Of a DNA stretch of 64,000 nt, positions 17,788 to 26,320 are shown in pieces. Numbering within the stretch: the first letter of the stretch is position 1; each line of letters starts with the position of its first letter. The notes beneath the pieces were generated by a model. It did no database searches, was not told where the DNA came from, and saw nothing but the letters and a program-made list of their open reading frames with translations. The DNA is from Candidatus Pseudobacter hemicellulosilyticus (GTDB lineage: Bacteria > Bacteroidota > Bacteroidia > Chitinophagales > Chitinophagaceae). Location of the stretch: contig CP119311.1 of assembly GCA_029202545.1 (NCBI GenBank), forward strand, positions 4,960,001 to 5,024,000, in the 5' to 3' direction. The translations under genes and the position numbers were made by a program.

Positions 17788-18867
17788 ATGACTATTTCAC
17801 CAACATTAGTGGACGCATTTCTCAAAGGAAACTGCACGGACGAAGAAGCCGGGTTCCTGCTTACTTATTTCAGGGAGCATCCCGAAGCCCTGGAACAATA
17901 TATTGGCGAGCAGGACTGGCAATCCTTTCATCCGGAACAGCCTATGGGTGAAAAATTATCCGGCGAGGTCTGGGCGCTCCTCCAGCAGCAGCTGGGACAC
18001 ACAGCAGCACCGGCGCCTGTCAGGCGTTTGTCCATCCGCCGCTATGCTGTTGCCGCCACTATCCTGGCCGCAGCCTGTACCCTGGTTGCCTGGCTGTTCC
18101 GCAGCCATGAACCTGCCCCTGCAATGGGCAGCAGCCTGCAACAGCTGGCCGCCGATACGCGCCGGCAGGTGGAGAACAACAGTGATACCACTATGCAGGT
18201 CCAATTACCGGATGGCTCTACCGCCATGCTGGAAAAACAGAGCCGGCTCTGGTATGAACCAGCCTTCACGGCTACTGCCAGGCAGCTGACCCTGGAAGGT
18301 AAGGCCAGCTTTGCTGTGGCCAAAGAAAAAGGCCGGCCCTTTACCGTACTGGCCGATGGCATTGCCACCACGGCGCTGGGTACCCGCTTTCATATCAGCA
18401 ATGACGCCAGCAGCAGAACAGTGACGGTAAAACTATTAGAAGGCAAAGTAGTGCTGCGTACTGCAGACAGCAGCCTGCGCTTTAAAGAAGTATTCCTGCA
18501 GCCGGGACAGCTCTACAAGGTAGACCGGATCAAAGGAACAGCCAGCCTGCAATCCTTCCCCCAGCCGGCCGCCACAGAAAAACACAAAGGCATCGACAAC
18601 AAAAAAAATTCCGTACAACCGGCCTCCGATACCGCTACCTGGAAATATTACAAAGAGCCCGTGGCAAGCCTGTTCAACAGGCTCAGCAAGGTCCACCAGG
18701 TAACTATTGAGTATCGTCCGGAAGACGTACAGCATATATTTTTTACCGGCCAGCTGATGCCGGACGACCCCGTGACCATATCCCTGAAAGCTATCTGTCT
18801 TGCCAACGACCTGGTCTTTGAGCAAACAGCAGACGGAACTGTTATCATTTCGAAAATGCAGCGCTAA
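17788..18867 (+). CDS. FecR-family anti-sigma factor
   Basis: This inner-membrane regulator binds the ECF sigma factor and senses the outer-membrane transporter. The N-terminal cytoplasmic anti-sigma part spans residues 1-~85 (FLKGNCTDEEAGFLLTYF). One membrane segment follows near residues 90-110 (YAVAATILAAACTLVAWLF). The FecR core has QVQLPDGSTAMLEKQSRLWY and FTVLADGIATTALGTRFHI. The C-terminal STN-like domain (DUF4974 type) has PVASLFNRLSKVHQVTIEY and ends ADGTVIISKMQR. The ATG at 17788 aligns with the family; a longer frame starts at 17728. It lies 64 bases behind the sigma gene and 77 before SusC. Confidence 0.94.
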   Translation: MTISPTLVDAFLKGNCTDEEAGFLLTYFREHPEALEQYIGEQDWQSFHPEQPMGEKLSGEVWALLQQQLGHTAAPAPVRRLSIRRYAVAATILAAACTLVAWLFRSHEPAPAMGSSLQQLAADTRRQVENNSDTTMQVQLPDGSTAMLEKQSRLWYEPAFTATARQLTLEGKASFAVAKEKGRPFTVLADGIATTALGTRFHISNDASSRTVTVKLLEGKVVLRTADSSLRFKEVFLQPGQLYKVDRIKGTASLQSFPQPAATEKHKGIDNKKNSVQPASDTATWKYYKEPVASLFNRLSKVHQVTIEYRPEDVQHIFFTGQLMPDDPVTISLKAICLANDLVFEQTADGTVIISKMQR

Positions 18868-18944
18868 GACCATCTTATTTAACTATACCATCATACATGC
18901 CCGGCATGTATAAGGAAAATATTGCCCCAAAAAAAGCAATCTGT

Positions 18945-21900
18945 ATGAAGCATTTATTCAACCTGAGATCATTGGTTTGTTTGCTGACAGTGGTATTCAC
19001 CACCCTGTCTGCTGTAGCACAGACACCCCTGCAGGTGCGTGGCACAGTGCTGGCGGAAAACGGTGAAGCGCTGGAAGGCGTAACCGTTAACTACGCAGAG
19101 CGCGGCTCCAGAAGGAACCAGCTGTCCACTACCAACAGCAAAGGTGTATTCACCACCGGCACGCTGAAAGCCGGCGCCACCTACGATTTTATATTCAGCT
19201 ATGTAGGTTTCGGCGCTGAGACCATTAAAGGTTTTGTAGTGAAGGAAGGAGAGGATAATACCCTCCTGGTAAGAATGAAAAGCAGTGATAAAAATATTGA
19301 TGAGGTGGTAGTGACCGCCCTGGGTATCAAACGCGATCAGAAAGCCCTGGGTTTTGCCACCACTACGCTGGGCGGTGAGGATGTCACCGACGCCATCTCC
19401 AATAACTGGTCCGATGCCCTCAAAGGCAAAGTGGCCGGTCTTAACCTGCTCCAGACAGGGTCAGGCCCATTGAACTCCACCCGCATCAACCTGCGCGGCG
19501 ACCGCGCCATGAGCCTGGACGACAATGACGCCCTGATAATAGTAGATGGCGTACCCATGATCAACTCCAGGGGCAGAGGCGGATCAGGCACAGCAGAAGC
19601 CTATGGCGCCGGCGTTTCCGGAGACAAGGATATTCCCATTGACTTTGGCAATGGCCTGAGCGATATCAACCCGGACGATATTGAATCCATCACCGTCCTC
19701 AAAGGCGCTGCCGCCACTGCCCTCTACGGCAGCCGGGCCGGTAACGGCGCCCTGATCATCACCACTAAATCCGGTAAAAGGAAAGGCGGCGGCATTGGTG
19801 TTACCGTTAACTCCAATTCCAGTATCAGTGATGTACTGCGCTGGCCCGACTGGCAATATGAATATGGCCAGGGCAATAACAACAGGAATGCCAATGGCGA
19901 CCTGTACTATTCCTACAACCTCTCTGCTGACGGCGCCAATACCGGCAGCACCTCCAGCGCCTTTGGTCCCAAATTCAACGGCCAGGAATATTTCCAGTAT
20001 GATCCCGTAACAGAAACACAGGGCGCTACCAGGACCCCCTGGGTGCCTTACAAAAATAACATCAAGGATTTCTGGCGCACAGGCTCCAACTTCACCAACA
20101 GTGTGGCGCTGGATGGCGGCAATGAAAACTTCTCCGCCCGCGCCAGCATCACCCATACCAAGAATGAGTGGATCATGCCCAATACCGGCTTCGAGCGCCT
20201 GGTAGCAGCATTCAATTCCAGCATGAAGCTGTCCGAAAAACTGAAGGTGAACGCTAAGATCACCTATACCAATAAAACCAGCGACAACCTGCCCGGCACC
20301 GGTTACAACAACCAGTCCATTGCGTATTTCATGATCTTCCAGAATCCTAATGTGGACCTGGGCTGGTACGAACCCCGCTGGAAGAAAGGGCAGGAGCAGA
20401 TTGCACAGATCCACCCTTTCAGCTCCTATATTGAGAATCCCTACCTGATTGCATATGAGATGACCAATAGCCTCAACAACAACAATATTGATGGAAGCCT
20501 GCAGGCTACTTATACTTTCAACGATAAGTTTGACCTGATGCTGCGCTCCGGTATTGCTACCCGCCAGGACCAGCGCGCACAGCGCCGCCCCTGGAACACG
20601 GCCAATTTCCCACAGGGATATTATAAAGAACAGGATGTATTCTTTATGGAGTACAACAACGACTTCCTGTTCAGCTACCACGATAAGCTCAGCAAGGACT
20701 TCCAGATCCGCGCTTCTGTTGGCGGCAACCAGCGCTATAACCGCTACAAGGCAAGCAATGCTGTAGTACGCGGCCTCCTCCTGCCAGGCGTTTACAAGCT
20801 CTCCAATGCTATGGACAGGGCGCTGGCTGAAGGCAACAGGCTGGAAGAAAGTAAGATCAACAGTCTGTATGCACTGGCTAACCTTTCCTGGAAAGAGAAG
20901 GTCTTTGTGGATATCACCGGTCGTCATGACTATGCATCCACACTGCCCCAGCTGAACAACAATTATTTCTTCCCCTCTGTAAGCACCAGTACAATCCTGA
21001 GTGACCTGTTCAGACTACCTTCAGTGATCTCCTTTGCCAAGCTCCGGCTTTCATGGGCTAAAGTAGGTATGGATACAGATCCTTACCGGACCAGCAAAGC
21101 CTATGGTATTTCCAACTTCCCCGGTTCAGCAGACGCCCCCACCACACTGCATAACAATGACCTGAAACCCCGGATGGTGGAATCCTGGGAAACCGGGCTG
21201 AATGTATTCCTGTTCAGGAAACGCATCAACCTGGACATCAGCCTGTATACCAACAATACCGTGAATGAGGTGATCCAGGTGCCCCTGGATATCACCACCG
21301 GTTTCAGCTCCAAGTTCATCAATGCCGGTAAAGTGCGTAACCGCGGTATTGAGCTGATGCTGAGCGGCAACCCCGTTGAAACAAAGAACTTCACCTGGAC
21401 AGCCACCGCCACCTGGACCAAAAATGAGAACAGGATCCTGCGCCTGAGTGATGACCTGGAAGGTTCAGAGCAGCCCATCGCCAGCAGCGGTAACGCCTCC
21501 ATCATTGCCACCGTAGGCGGTTCCACTGGTGATATCTGGGGATTTGGACTGGTAAGAAATGAAGAAGGAAAAGTGGTATTTGACGCTGCTACCGGTATGG
21601 CGCTTCGCCCCGCCGATATCACCAAGATCGGCAATGCCTATGCCGACTGGCGCGCCGGCCTGGTCAATGAATTCCGTTATAAACAATTCCGTTTTGTAGC
21701 CACCCTCGATGGCCAGTATGGCGGTATGATCTATTCTCAGTCGTTCCACAAAATGACCGAGCAGGGCAAGCTGAAACATACGCTCTATGGCCGTGAGACC
21801 GGCACCGTTATTGGTGATGGCGTGGTAAAGACAGCCGATGGTAAATACGAGACCAATACCAAAGCGGTAGCCGTCAATTCCTGGTATGGCGATTACTACC

Positions 21901-22178
21901 GCCGCGCCAACGTAGAGACCAATAGCTTTGACGCCTCCTATATCAAACTGCGCGAGCTGCGCCTGGAATACAGCCTGCCCGCCAGCTTTGTAAAGAAAAT
22001 AAAAATGACCGGTGTCAGCGTGGCCCTCTATGGCCGTGACCTGGCCATGATCTCTGACTTCCCCATCTTCGACCCGGAAACAGCATCGCTCAATGGTTCT
22101 TCCATTGTGCCCGGCGTGGAAATGGGCCAGATGCCTACCCCCCGCACAATGGGCGTAAACATCACCCTGAAGCTCTAA
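18945..22178 (+). CDS. SusC/RagA-family TonB-dependent outer-membrane transporter
   Basis: This is a 22-strand outer-membrane channel that imports nutrients with energy from TonB. The start at 18945 gives a signal peptide ending AVAQ. A carboxypeptidase-regulatory-like domain follows directly (QVRGTVLAENGEALEGVTV). Then come the DEVVVTALGIKR linker and the plug (LNLLQTGSGPLNSTRINLRG, ALYGSRAGNGALIITTKSG). The barrel runs to the C-terminus MGVNITLKL. An N-terminal STN signalling domain is absent, although the gene sits behind ECF sigma and FecR genes. The length of 1077 residues is normal. It pairs with the SusD 31 bases downstream. Confidence 0.96.
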   Translation: MKHLFNLRSLVCLLTVVFTTLSAVAQTPLQVRGTVLAENGEALEGVTVNYAERGSRRNQLSTTNSKGVFTTGTLKAGATYDFIFSYVGFGAETIKGFVVKEGEDNTLLVRMKSSDKNIDEVVVTALGIKRDQKALGFATTTLGGEDVTDAISNNWSDALKGKVAGLNLLQTGSGPLNSTRINLRGDRAMSLDDNDALIIVDGVPMINSRGRGGSGTAEAYGAGVSGDKDIPIDFGNGLSDINPDDIESITVLKGAAATALYGSRAGNGALIITTKSGKRKGGGIGVTVNSNSSISDVLRWPDWQYEYGQGNNNRNANGDLYYSYNLSADGANTGSTSSAFGPKFNGQEYFQYDPVTETQGATRTPWVPYKNNIKDFWRTGSNFTNSVALDGGNENFSARASITHTKNEWIMPNTGFERLVAAFNSSMKLSEKLKVNAKITYTNKTSDNLPGTGYNNQSIAYFMIFQNPNVDLGWYEPRWKKGQEQIAQIHPFSSYIENPYLIAYEMTNSLNNNNIDGSLQATYTFNDKFDLMLRSGIATRQDQRAQRRPWNTANFPQGYYKEQDVFFMEYNNDFLFSYHDKLSKDFQIRASVGGNQRYNRYKASNAVVRGLLLPGVYKLSNAMDRALAEGNRLEESKINSLYALANLSWKEKVFVDITGRHDYASTLPQLNNNYFFPSVSTSTILSDLFRLPSVISFAKLRLSWAKVGMDTDPYRTSKAYGISNFPGSADAPTTLHNNDLKPRMVESWETGLNVFLFRKRINLDISLYTNNTVNEVIQVPLDITTGFSSKFINAGKVRNRGIELMLSGNPVETKNFTWTATATWTKNENRILRLSDDLEGSEQPIASSGNASIIATVGGSTGDIWGFGLVRNEEGKVVFDAATGMALRPADITKIGNAYADWRAGLVNEFRYKQFRFVATLDGQYGGMIYSQSFHKMTEQGKLKHTLYGRETGTVIGDGVVKTADGKYETNTKAVAVNSWYGDYYRRANVETNSFDASYIKLRELRLEYSLPASFVKKIKMTGVSVALYGRDLAMISDFPIFDPETASLNGSSIVPGVEMGQMPTPRTMGVNITLKL

Positions 22179-22209
22179 TGGACCCCATCACCACCAAACA
22201 GGTAAAAAA

Positions 22210-23688
22210 ATGAAAACAACAATGAAACGTTTTATATACACAGGGCTGGTATCCGCCATGGCGCTTGGTTTCAGCTCCTGCGACAAAGATTTTGAAGAAC
22301 TGAATACTGATCCCAACAGGATTGATAAAGTAACACCCGGCAGCCTGCTGACCCCGGTGATCTACAATATGAGTACCTATTTCACGGTGAGAAGTTATGA
22401 TTTCACCTGGGAGATCATGCAGGTAGGTCTCGGCTTTGGCGCCTACCAGGGCAGCACCGGCGGCGTACACCGCTACGAGGTAACAGAATCCGCCGGCAAC
22501 GGGACCTGGAATACCTGTTACAAATGGCTCCGTAACGTCCGTGAAATGGAAGCAGCCGCAGAGATCTATAATGCGCCGGTCTATAAAGCTGTGGCCGCCA
22601 CGCTGAAAGCGTATATCGGCGGTATCCTTACGGATGCCTTCGGCGATGTGCCATTTTCCGAAGCCCTGATGGCCGAAGATGGCATTACCCAACCCAAATT
22701 TGATACGCAGGAAGAGATCTACCGTTCCCTGATCAGCCAGCTGCAGGAAGCCAATACCATCTATGCTGCCGGCGGCACCATGACCGGTAATGATCTCCTG
22801 TACGGCAACTCGGTGGCTAAATGGCGCAAGTTCAACAACTCGCTCCTGATGCGTATGCTGCTGCGTTTGTCCAAACGCACTGAGCTGAATACCCTGGCCA
22901 CCCTCAAACAGCTGATTGCTGATCCCACCACTTACCCGGTGTTCACCAGCAATGCCGAGGCCGCCCTGGTGAAGATCACCGGAACCTCTCCCTATGACTA
23001 TGCCTGGGCCCGCCGCCAGGACTATGTGAACTTCAACGCCATGAGCGAATACTTCGTCAACCTGCTCAACAACCAGGAAGACCCGCGCCGCCCGCTCTTC
23101 ATGACCAAGGCCACAAAGCTGGAGAATAATGTCCTGGTGGATATTGGTTATGTAGGTATCCCCAGCGCCCACTCCGGTGATGAATCCCAGTTCAAATTCA
23201 ACCCCAGTACGCCCAATGGCGACCTGATGATCTACACCACCCTGGGCACCGAGATCATTGAAGTGATCATGGGTTATGCCGAAGTGGAATTCATCAAAGC
23301 GGAACTGGCCTTCCGGGATGGAGATATGACCGCCGCCAAAGCAGCCTACGATAAAGGCGTTGCAGCCGGCATCACCCAGTGGAAGAACGGCGCCGTGCCA
23401 GCCGGTTACCTGGAAAAACCCGCCATAGCTTTCAACAGCAGCCTGGAGCAGATCCTCACCCAGAAATACATTGCACTTACTTTTAATGACTACCAGCAAT
23501 GGTTTGAATACCGCCGGACAGGTTATCCCGCACTGCCTAAGACCGAATACATGCTGCACAACGGTGTTATGCCCACGCGCTTCATGTACCACAATGATGT
23601 TCGCCGGTTCAACGCCGATAACCACCGCATTGCCGCCGAACGCATTGGCGGGGATGATGTGATGACCAAAGTATGGTGGGAGAAATAA
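22210..23688 (+). CDS. SusD-like surface lipoprotein
   Basis: This is the partner lid of the SusC. A lipobox (ALGFSSC, Cys24 from the ATG at 22210; a second ATG at 22222 is possible) is followed by DKDFEELNTDPNRIDKVTPGSLLTP, the usual opening of the SusD-like group with a PNR motif. TPR-like helices include AVAATLKAYIGGILTDAFGDVPFSEAL and KWRKFNNSLLMRMLLRLSKR. The C-terminus has QKYIALTFNDYQQWFEYRRTGYPALP. The length of 492 residues is normal. The ligand is unknown; the phosphoesterase downstream hints at a phosphorylated compound. Confidence 0.94.
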   Translation: MKTTMKRFIYTGLVSAMALGFSSCDKDFEELNTDPNRIDKVTPGSLLTPVIYNMSTYFTVRSYDFTWEIMQVGLGFGAYQGSTGGVHRYEVTESAGNGTWNTCYKWLRNVREMEAAAEIYNAPVYKAVAATLKAYIGGILTDAFGDVPFSEALMAEDGITQPKFDTQEEIYRSLISQLQEANTIYAAGGTMTGNDLLYGNSVAKWRKFNNSLLMRMLLRLSKRTELNTLATLKQLIADPTTYPVFTSNAEAALVKITGTSPYDYAWARRQDYVNFNAMSEYFVNLLNNQEDPRRPLFMTKATKLENNVLVDIGYVGIPSAHSGDESQFKFNPSTPNGDLMIYTTLGTEIIEVIMGYAEVEFIKAELAFRDGDMTAAKAAYDKGVAAGITQWKNGAVPAGYLEKPAIAFNSSLEQILTQKYIALTFNDYQQWFEYRRTGYPALPKTEYMLHNGVMPTRFMYHNDVRRFNADNHRIAAERIGGDDVMTKVWWEK

Positions 23689-23707
23689 TTTGGTAACATA
23701 GCCGTTC

Positions 23708-23715
23708 TATATTTG
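23708..23715 (+). promoter_or_regulatory. Possible -7 promoter box
   Basis: TATATTTG fits the Bacteroidota TAnnTTTG -7 box and lies 18 bases before the phosphoesterase ATG. A TTTG at 23689 is only 15 bases upstream of it, shorter than the usual 19-21, so support is partial. It may give this gene expression independent of the sigma/FecR locus. Confidence 0.35.
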
Positions 23716-23732
23716 AAGCTAAATACGTATTC

Positions 23733-25301
23733 ATGAAATTGTTCCTATCTATGGTGGCCGGCACCTGCTTTTCGCTGGCCGCTTTTTCCCAGGAAACTGC
23801 CAAAGGGTATGTATACCTGGATCAGAATAACAACAGTAAAAAAGACAAAAAGGAAAAAGGCATCGCCGGCATAGCCGTCAGCAATGGCGTACTGGTGACC
23901 CAGACCAACGACAAAGGATATTATGAGCTGCCCGTAGGCAAGGACAATATCATTTTCGTGATCAAACCGGAAGGATATAAAGTAGCCGTCAACGAGCGTA
24001 ACCAGCCCGCATACTACTATATCCATAAACCCGAAGGCACACCGGCCAGCTTTAAATACAAGGGCTCTGCACCCACCGGCGCCTTACCGGCTTCCATTGA
24101 TTTCCCGCTGACCAGCACGCCCGTGGAAGATAATTTCACGGCCCTGATCTTCGGTGATCCCCAGCCCTATACCCGGGAAGAGATCGATTTCTTCTCCAGG
24201 GGCGTGGTGAGTGAAGTGGAAGGGATCAAGGACATACAGTTTGGCCTCAGCCTGGGCGACCTGGTAGGGGACAACCTGGACCTGCACAGCCCCTATATTG
24301 ACGCCGTACAGAAAGTAGGCATTCCCTGGTACAATGTAATGGGTAACCATGATATGAACTATGATGCACAGACCGATAGCCTGTCGGACGAGACCTTTGA
24401 GCAGAACTTTGGTCCCGCCAACTATTCCTTCAACTACGGCAAAGTGCATTTCATTGTCCTGGATGATATCCTGTATCCCGATCCCCGTGACGGAAAAGGC
24501 TACTGGGGCGGTTTCCGCAAAGACCAGCTGGATTTTGTGGAGAACGACCTGAAGCTGGTGGACAAAAATAAGCTGATCGTTATCTCTATGCATATTCCCC
24601 TGCAGCAGTACAATGACGCCTACCGCAAGGAAGACCGCCTGCGCCTGTTCAGCATCCTGAAAGGATTTGAGAACAGCCTGGTGATGTCCGCCCATACCCA
24701 CCTGCAGCGGAACGACCTGTACACCGAAAAAGATGGCTGGCCCAACAGCAAGCCCCTGCATGAGTACAATGCGGGCACTACTTCGGGCGACTGGTATTCC
24801 GGTGAGCTGAACGAGCAGGGCGTACCCATCTCCACCATGCGTGACGGCACACCCAAAGGCTATGCCTTCCTGCGTTTCAAGGGCAATGAATATGTGATCG
24901 ATTATAAAGTGGCCGGCAAACCCGCCAGCTACCAGATAGACATATTCTCACCCAAAGTGATCCCTTTCCAGAAAAGGACTTCGGCCCGGATCTTTGCCAA
25001 CTTCTTCATGGGACAGGAGAGATCCAAAGTGGAATTCCGCATCGACGATAAGGAATGGAAGGACATGGACCTGGCAGAAAGCCATGATCCCCTGTTCCTG
25101 GACCTGCTGCACCGCTGGGATTTCACGGACAAGCTGATGCCCGGTCGCCGGCCCAGCAACCCCGAAGAATCCACGCACCTGTGGTCAGGCGCCTTCCCCG
25201 CCAACCTGACTGAAGGCCAGCATACCATTGAGGTAAGGGCCACTGATATGTTTGGCAGGGCCTTTACACAGCAAAAGACCTTTAAGGTAGAGCGCCAGTA
25301 A
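23733..25301 (+). CDS. Calcineurin-like metallophosphoesterase, secreted
   Basis: This exported enzyme probably removes phosphate from an organic substrate. Residues 1-19 are a signal peptide. A transthyretin-like N-terminal domain (about 22-100) is followed by the metallophosphatase core. Its metal motifs are GDPQ (141-144), GDLVGD (175-180), GNHD (204-207), MHIPL (His287) and HTH (321-323). A C-terminal beta domain of the phosphoesterase-associated type runs from ~400 to the end. The length of 522 residues matches this three-part family. It lies 44 bases behind SusD, which suggests the SusCD system takes up a phosphate ester or its product. Confidence 0.92.
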   Translation: MKLFLSMVAGTCFSLAAFSQETAKGYVYLDQNNNSKKDKKEKGIAGIAVSNGVLVTQTNDKGYYELPVGKDNIIFVIKPEGYKVAVNERNQPAYYYIHKPEGTPASFKYKGSAPTGALPASIDFPLTSTPVEDNFTALIFGDPQPYTREEIDFFSRGVVSEVEGIKDIQFGLSLGDLVGDNLDLHSPYIDAVQKVGIPWYNVMGNHDMNYDAQTDSLSDETFEQNFGPANYSFNYGKVHFIVLDDILYPDPRDGKGYWGGFRKDQLDFVENDLKLVDKNKLIVISMHIPLQQYNDAYRKEDRLRLFSILKGFENSLVMSAHTHLQRNDLYTEKDGWPNSKPLHEYNAGTTSGDWYSGELNEQGVPISTMRDGTPKGYAFLRFKGNEYVIDYKVAGKPASYQIDIFSPKVIPFQKRTSARIFANFFMGQERSKVEFRIDDKEWKDMDLAESHDPLFLDLLHRWDFTDKLMPGRRPSNPEESTHLWSGAFPANLTEGQHTIEVRATDMFGRAFTQQKTFKVERQ

Positions 25302-25305
25302 AACA

Positions 25306-25325
25306 TTTTTGGGGACGAACCAATG
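25306..25325 (+). repeat. Interspersed repeat TTTTTGGGGACGAACCAATG, copy 2
   Basis: It is identical over 20 bases to copy 1 at 11990-12009. It starts four bases after the phosphoesterase stop and again lies in the sense direction of the gene before it. Confidence 0.7.
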
Positions 25326-25475
25326 CTGGTGGCTGTAAGATCAGAGACGATGGTGGTATAACAGTCGCCCGCCCAGCCGCGATGCAATAGTGGTCACTCA
25401 CCAGCGGCGGGAGATTGAGTCATGAGAAGACTTTAAAAGCGCGGTGAACTTGTCAAACAGATAGACTACTATAAA

Positions 25476-25505
25476 GAAACCCGCTCGTTGAGCGGGTTTC
25501 TGCTT
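25476..25505. terminator. Bidirectional terminator between converging genes
   Basis: GAAACCCGCTC, loop GTT, GAGCGGGTTTC forms a perfect 11-bp stem. A short T-run follows shortly after on the right and another lies on the minus strand, so it can serve the phosphoesterase gene and the leftward gene at 25538. Confidence 0.82.
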
Positions 25506-25537
25506 TTTAAAAGTTGGTGGCCATTACCTGCAAACCG

Positions 25538-26032
25538 TTACGGCTGGCCGCCTGTGGCAGGCTCTGCCTGTTTCGCTTTCAGCTTATCGGCGGCAACGCC
25601 CCATTTCTTTAACTGGGTTTCATCTTTTGTGATCTTCTTTTTCAGCTTTTTGATGTCCTTCTCCAGGCCTTTGGCGTTATTGGCCATCTTCCTGGATTTC
25701 TTAGCATCTTTCTCTGCCTGGCGCGCAGACTTGCGGGCTTGTCGCGACAGCTTCTTGTCTTCCGGATCCCGCCGCAGCTTATACGCATTATCCAGGTTGG
25801 CGCTGGCACTTTGCTGGGAGGTCTTGAGGGCCGCATTCAACTCATCCGTTTTTGCCTGGAGTGATCTTTCCAGCTGCTCCAGCTTGAGCTTGTTCTGCTC
25901 CAGTCGCGTCTGTACGGTCTGTGTCTCCAGCTGGCGCTTCAGGAGCTGGGTGGAATCCGGCGTTTTTACCTGCGCTACCGTTCCTGCTGCAAACAATAAA
26001 CCAACAAACATCAAGGGCAAATTCCACTTCAT
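25538..26032 (-). CDS. Secreted coiled-coil protein of unknown function (164 aa)
   Basis: There is a signal peptide (PLMFVGLLFAAGTVAQ) and then an almost wholly helical, Lys/Gln/Glu-rich mature protein with heptad-like repeats (QTRLEQNKLKLEQLERSLQ; KGLEKDIKKLKKKITKDETQ). It has no cysteine, no lipobox and a short Pro/Gly tail. I recognise no family. It may be a periplasmic structural or chaperone-like protein. It is a single leftward gene. Confidence 0.7.
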   Translation of the reverse strand: MKWNLPLMFVGLLFAAGTVAQVKTPDSTQLLKRQLETQTVQTRLEQNKLKLEQLERSLQAKTDELNAALKTSQQSASANLDNAYKLRRDPEDKKLSRQARKSARQAEKDAKKSRKMANNAKGLEKDIKKLKKKITKDETQLKKWGVAADKLKAKQAEPATGGQP

Positions 26033-26254
26033 AGGCTAGTTTTTTGATTAATGATATAACACCCGGGCATACCAGATGTTGGAAAACGGCCCTAAAATAC
26101 CCATTTTCTGGTATTTTTCAGCCTGAAAGCAGCGTTTTTTACTATATGTAAACTTATGCCGGACTGGTGTTTAAAGGGGCTCACTGGAAGGAGGGGCGAA
26201 CTGTTTTGCGTAAGCGAAGGCATAACGCTGATGAATAGTTGCAATAAGTATTTT

Positions 26255-26298
26255 TGTACCAGGGCCTACCCAACGGTGGTCAGACCGGCAGAGGCGCC
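26255..26298. repeat. 43-base near-copy of part of the neighbouring MFS gene
   Basis: This 44-base stretch aligns with 26719-26761 inside the MFS gene with one gap and a handful of mismatches. Read on the minus strand it encodes GASAGL-TVG, as the gene does, but then meets a stop. It lies just behind the MFS stop in an otherwise featureless gap (26033-26320). It could be a remnant of a decayed second copy. Confidence 0.5.
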
Positions 26299-26320
26299 AC
26301 GCATGCACAGCCTTCACCGG

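Noticed and set aside
19584..20927. Long open frame on the minus strand inside the SusC gene
   Set aside because: It lies wholly opposite a certain SusC gene, has no family features, and is the kind of mirror frame that GC-rich coding produces.
22162..23625. Long minus-strand open frame opposite the SusD-like gene
   Set aside because: The plus strand encodes a clear SusD lipoprotein; the antisense product is His/Gly/Val-rich and has no recognisable domain.
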